Shown: positions 62,527 to 64,000 of the stretch, one piece after another
Layout: every line of letters begins with the position of its first letter
Numbering within the stretch: position 1 is the first letter of the stretch
Assembly: GCA_900239685.1 (NCBI GenBank)
Contig: OENT01000351.1
Span: 62,001 to 126,000, forward strand
Length of the DNA: 64,000 nucleotides
Source: Rotaria macrura
Taxonomy: Eukaryota; Rotifera; Eurotatoria; Philodinida; Philodinidae
Direction: 5' to 3'
Position numbers and translations under genes: made by a program
The notes under the pieces: model-generated
Databases searched by the model: none
What the model saw: the letters and a program-made list of their open reading frames with translations, nothing else
What the model was told of the DNA's origin: nothing

Positions 62527-63706
62527 CAGAGCTCCGAATGAGATGGGACCATCCCATTCCATGGGACAAAACTACTTCTTCTAAATATCCCATGGGACGT
62601 GTTGGGACAAAACATGGATCGATGGGATGGGGTGGGACAAATTATTTTCTTGAATGTCCCATGGGACGACTTGGGACGAAACATGGATCCATGGGATGGG
62701 ATGAAAGATTCGTCCCATGGGACGATTTTATGGATTTTTCGATTATGATATTTTTTGTATAAAAGATGATGTTCGTAGAAATTGACGAGAATCAATCTCA
62801 TTTTTCGTTCTTGATTTCTATTGAGGGCTATTCTTCGATCAAGTATCCATTCCAGGATCATTGAATCCTTTGTGATAAAAGTCTAATGAATTCCCATTAA
62901 TGTATAGACTTCAAAAGAGAAGCAAATTTGGAAGTTTCGGAAATTCCAAGCCTTTGGGTTGTGAATTGCTCGGCGCTCCCAAAAATTATCTAAAACCCGA
63001 AGTTTCTGAAAATTACAATATCTCTTAAAGTTTTGGTTTCACTACTGTGTATTAATAGCGTCAACGGAAAATTTGGAAATTTTGATAATTTCCTGTTTCG
63101 AGAATATAAAGATACCTCTGAATCTCATAAAGACAATACGATCTCTTGATGCAGTCAGTCTCACTATGTAATTATATAGCTTCAGAACAGTTCCTTGACG
63201 AAAAATTGCTACTTCAAATATCCTTTAATGTTGTCACGAATCAAAAAGGCAAGAAATGAAGTAGAAAATTGTCGATGTCCTTTTACGAATAATGCGGTTC
63301 TAAAGCATTAATGTTGTGGTAATTACTTTTTTAGTGTTGTCGAGGATATAAGAAAATTAAGCTAATTCTTCTTCTATTTGTCAAAATAGATTGTATTTGA
63401 AAAGTGAAAAAATAGAAGAGCTTTCAGTAATATGGAAATTTTGTAATTTATTTGATAAATGATAGAATTTTATACTTCATGAAAATCCCATGGGACGGGA
63501 TGGGATGACTTTCAAATCCCATGGGACGGGACGAAAGTTTTTTAAAAGTGATCCCATGGGATGCGATGGGCCGAGTCTTAAATCGATGGGACGGTATGGT
63601 CCGACTTTTGAATTCCATCGGATGGGATGTGATGGGACGGATGAAGAGAGTTTTCCCATTGGACGAATTTCTCGTCCCATCCCATCCCATCCCATTCCGA
63701 GCTCTG
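62527..63706. mobile_element. hAT-type MITE (1180 bp) with 8-bp target-site duplication
   Basis: The left terminus is CAGAGCTCCGAATGAGATGG; the reverse complement of the right terminus is CAGAGCTCGGAATGGGATGG. It is flanked by the perfect duplication CTTGATAT at 62519-62526 and 63707-63714, which fits the hAT consensus nTnnnnAn, as does the CAGAG start. Subterminal regions of about 200 bp each carry many CCCATGGGACG / GGGATGGGAC units, likely transposase-binding sites. The central 700 bp is AT-rich with no transposase frame. The open frames across the ends (62487-62861 and 63448-63742) are products of the repeats, not genes. Confidence 0.92.
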
Positions 63707-63714
63707 CTTGATAT

Positions 63715-64000
63715 ATATATATCAATAATTACTAATACGTAACCATATAGTAATTTCAGGACTGTTATGATGGTCCACTAATAAATACTGGCATTTTTTA
63801 GCCCGAAGTTTCCTTTACTTTATGTGCACTATAGAGACATTGGTAAATTTCTTTAAGAATTTTTCATGCAGTGAATGAAACAATATGCTTTTTTTCATTG
63901 ATTATGCTTTGTTTATATCAATCCAATGTTTGTTTCTTCTAATTACGTCTGCGTTAATGAGTTCTTATAGAGTTGTTTAAGCCTCAGCGTTTGACAACCC
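63715..64000. other. Right window edge
   Basis: Short AT-rich flank beyond the hAT MITE. No gene or repeat was identified. Confidence 0.5.

Noticed and set aside
62487-62861. Overlapping open frames rich in Met-Gly-Trp/Ser-His-Gly on both strands
   Set aside because: They are translations of the CCCATGGGACG subterminal repeats of the hAT MITE, not proteins. The same applies to the frames at 63448-63742.
1-64000. tRNA genes, rRNA, CRISPR arrays, bacterial operons, telomeric repeats
   Set aside because: Looked for T-loop GGTTCGA patterns with acceptor stems, regular spaced repeats and tandem telomere words; no credible case was found.

Overview
The window is nuclear DNA of a small-genome animal, most likely a bdelloid rotifer. 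That call is an inference. It rests on AT-rich sequence, compact genes whose introns are mostly 50-70 bp with GT..AG ends, TRIM-NHL and F-box/LRR genes of the kind expanded in bdelloids, FLYWCH/MULE-type debris, and a bacterial/fungal-type class II cAMP phosphodiesterase. No operons, CRISPR arrays, rRNA or tRNA genes were seen. Gene models were built by hand from splice sites, and nearly every accepted junction keeps codon phase.

Left third (1-23 kb): two diverged hnRNP K-like three-KH paralogues (1-3849 partial, minus; 19997-22977, minus) bracket a divergently transcribed pair of coiled-coil genes. These are an unnamed 686-aa protein (5310-8645, minus) and a long FHAD1 orthologue (9671-19849, plus). 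The first hnRNP K-like gene carries a complete 938-bp MITE with a perfect 8-bp target duplication inside its intron, 13 bp from the donor site.

Middle (23-48 kb): a RING/B-box/coiled-coil/NHL (TRIM-NHL) gene (25826-28547, minus), a small single-pass membrane protein (about 30042-30958, plus), a DUF4139 protein (33043-35566, minus), a two-exon Cys/Pro-repeat protein (40685-41096, minus) and a secreted class II cAMP phosphodiesterase (43373-44490, minus), separated by gene-poor AT-rich spacers.

Right third (48-64 kb): PTPA, the PP2A activator (48725-52259, minus), whose first intron holds a decayed FLYWCH/MULE-like transposon; an F-box protein (52447-54261, minus); an SPT3-like histone-fold protein (55972-57919, minus); then a transposon-rich tail. 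The tail contains foldback elements, GGATCC-type repeats, an F-box/LRR pseudogene fragment, a GC-rich hairpin and a full hAT-type MITE (62527-63706) with an 8-bp duplication.

The genes are ordinary housekeeping, ciliary-type and regulatory genes and do not form an obvious shared pathway. The most notable items are the KH-degenerate hnRNP K paralogue pair, the probably foreign phosphodiesterase and the well-delimited non-autonomous transposons. I found no clear undescribed multigene system.
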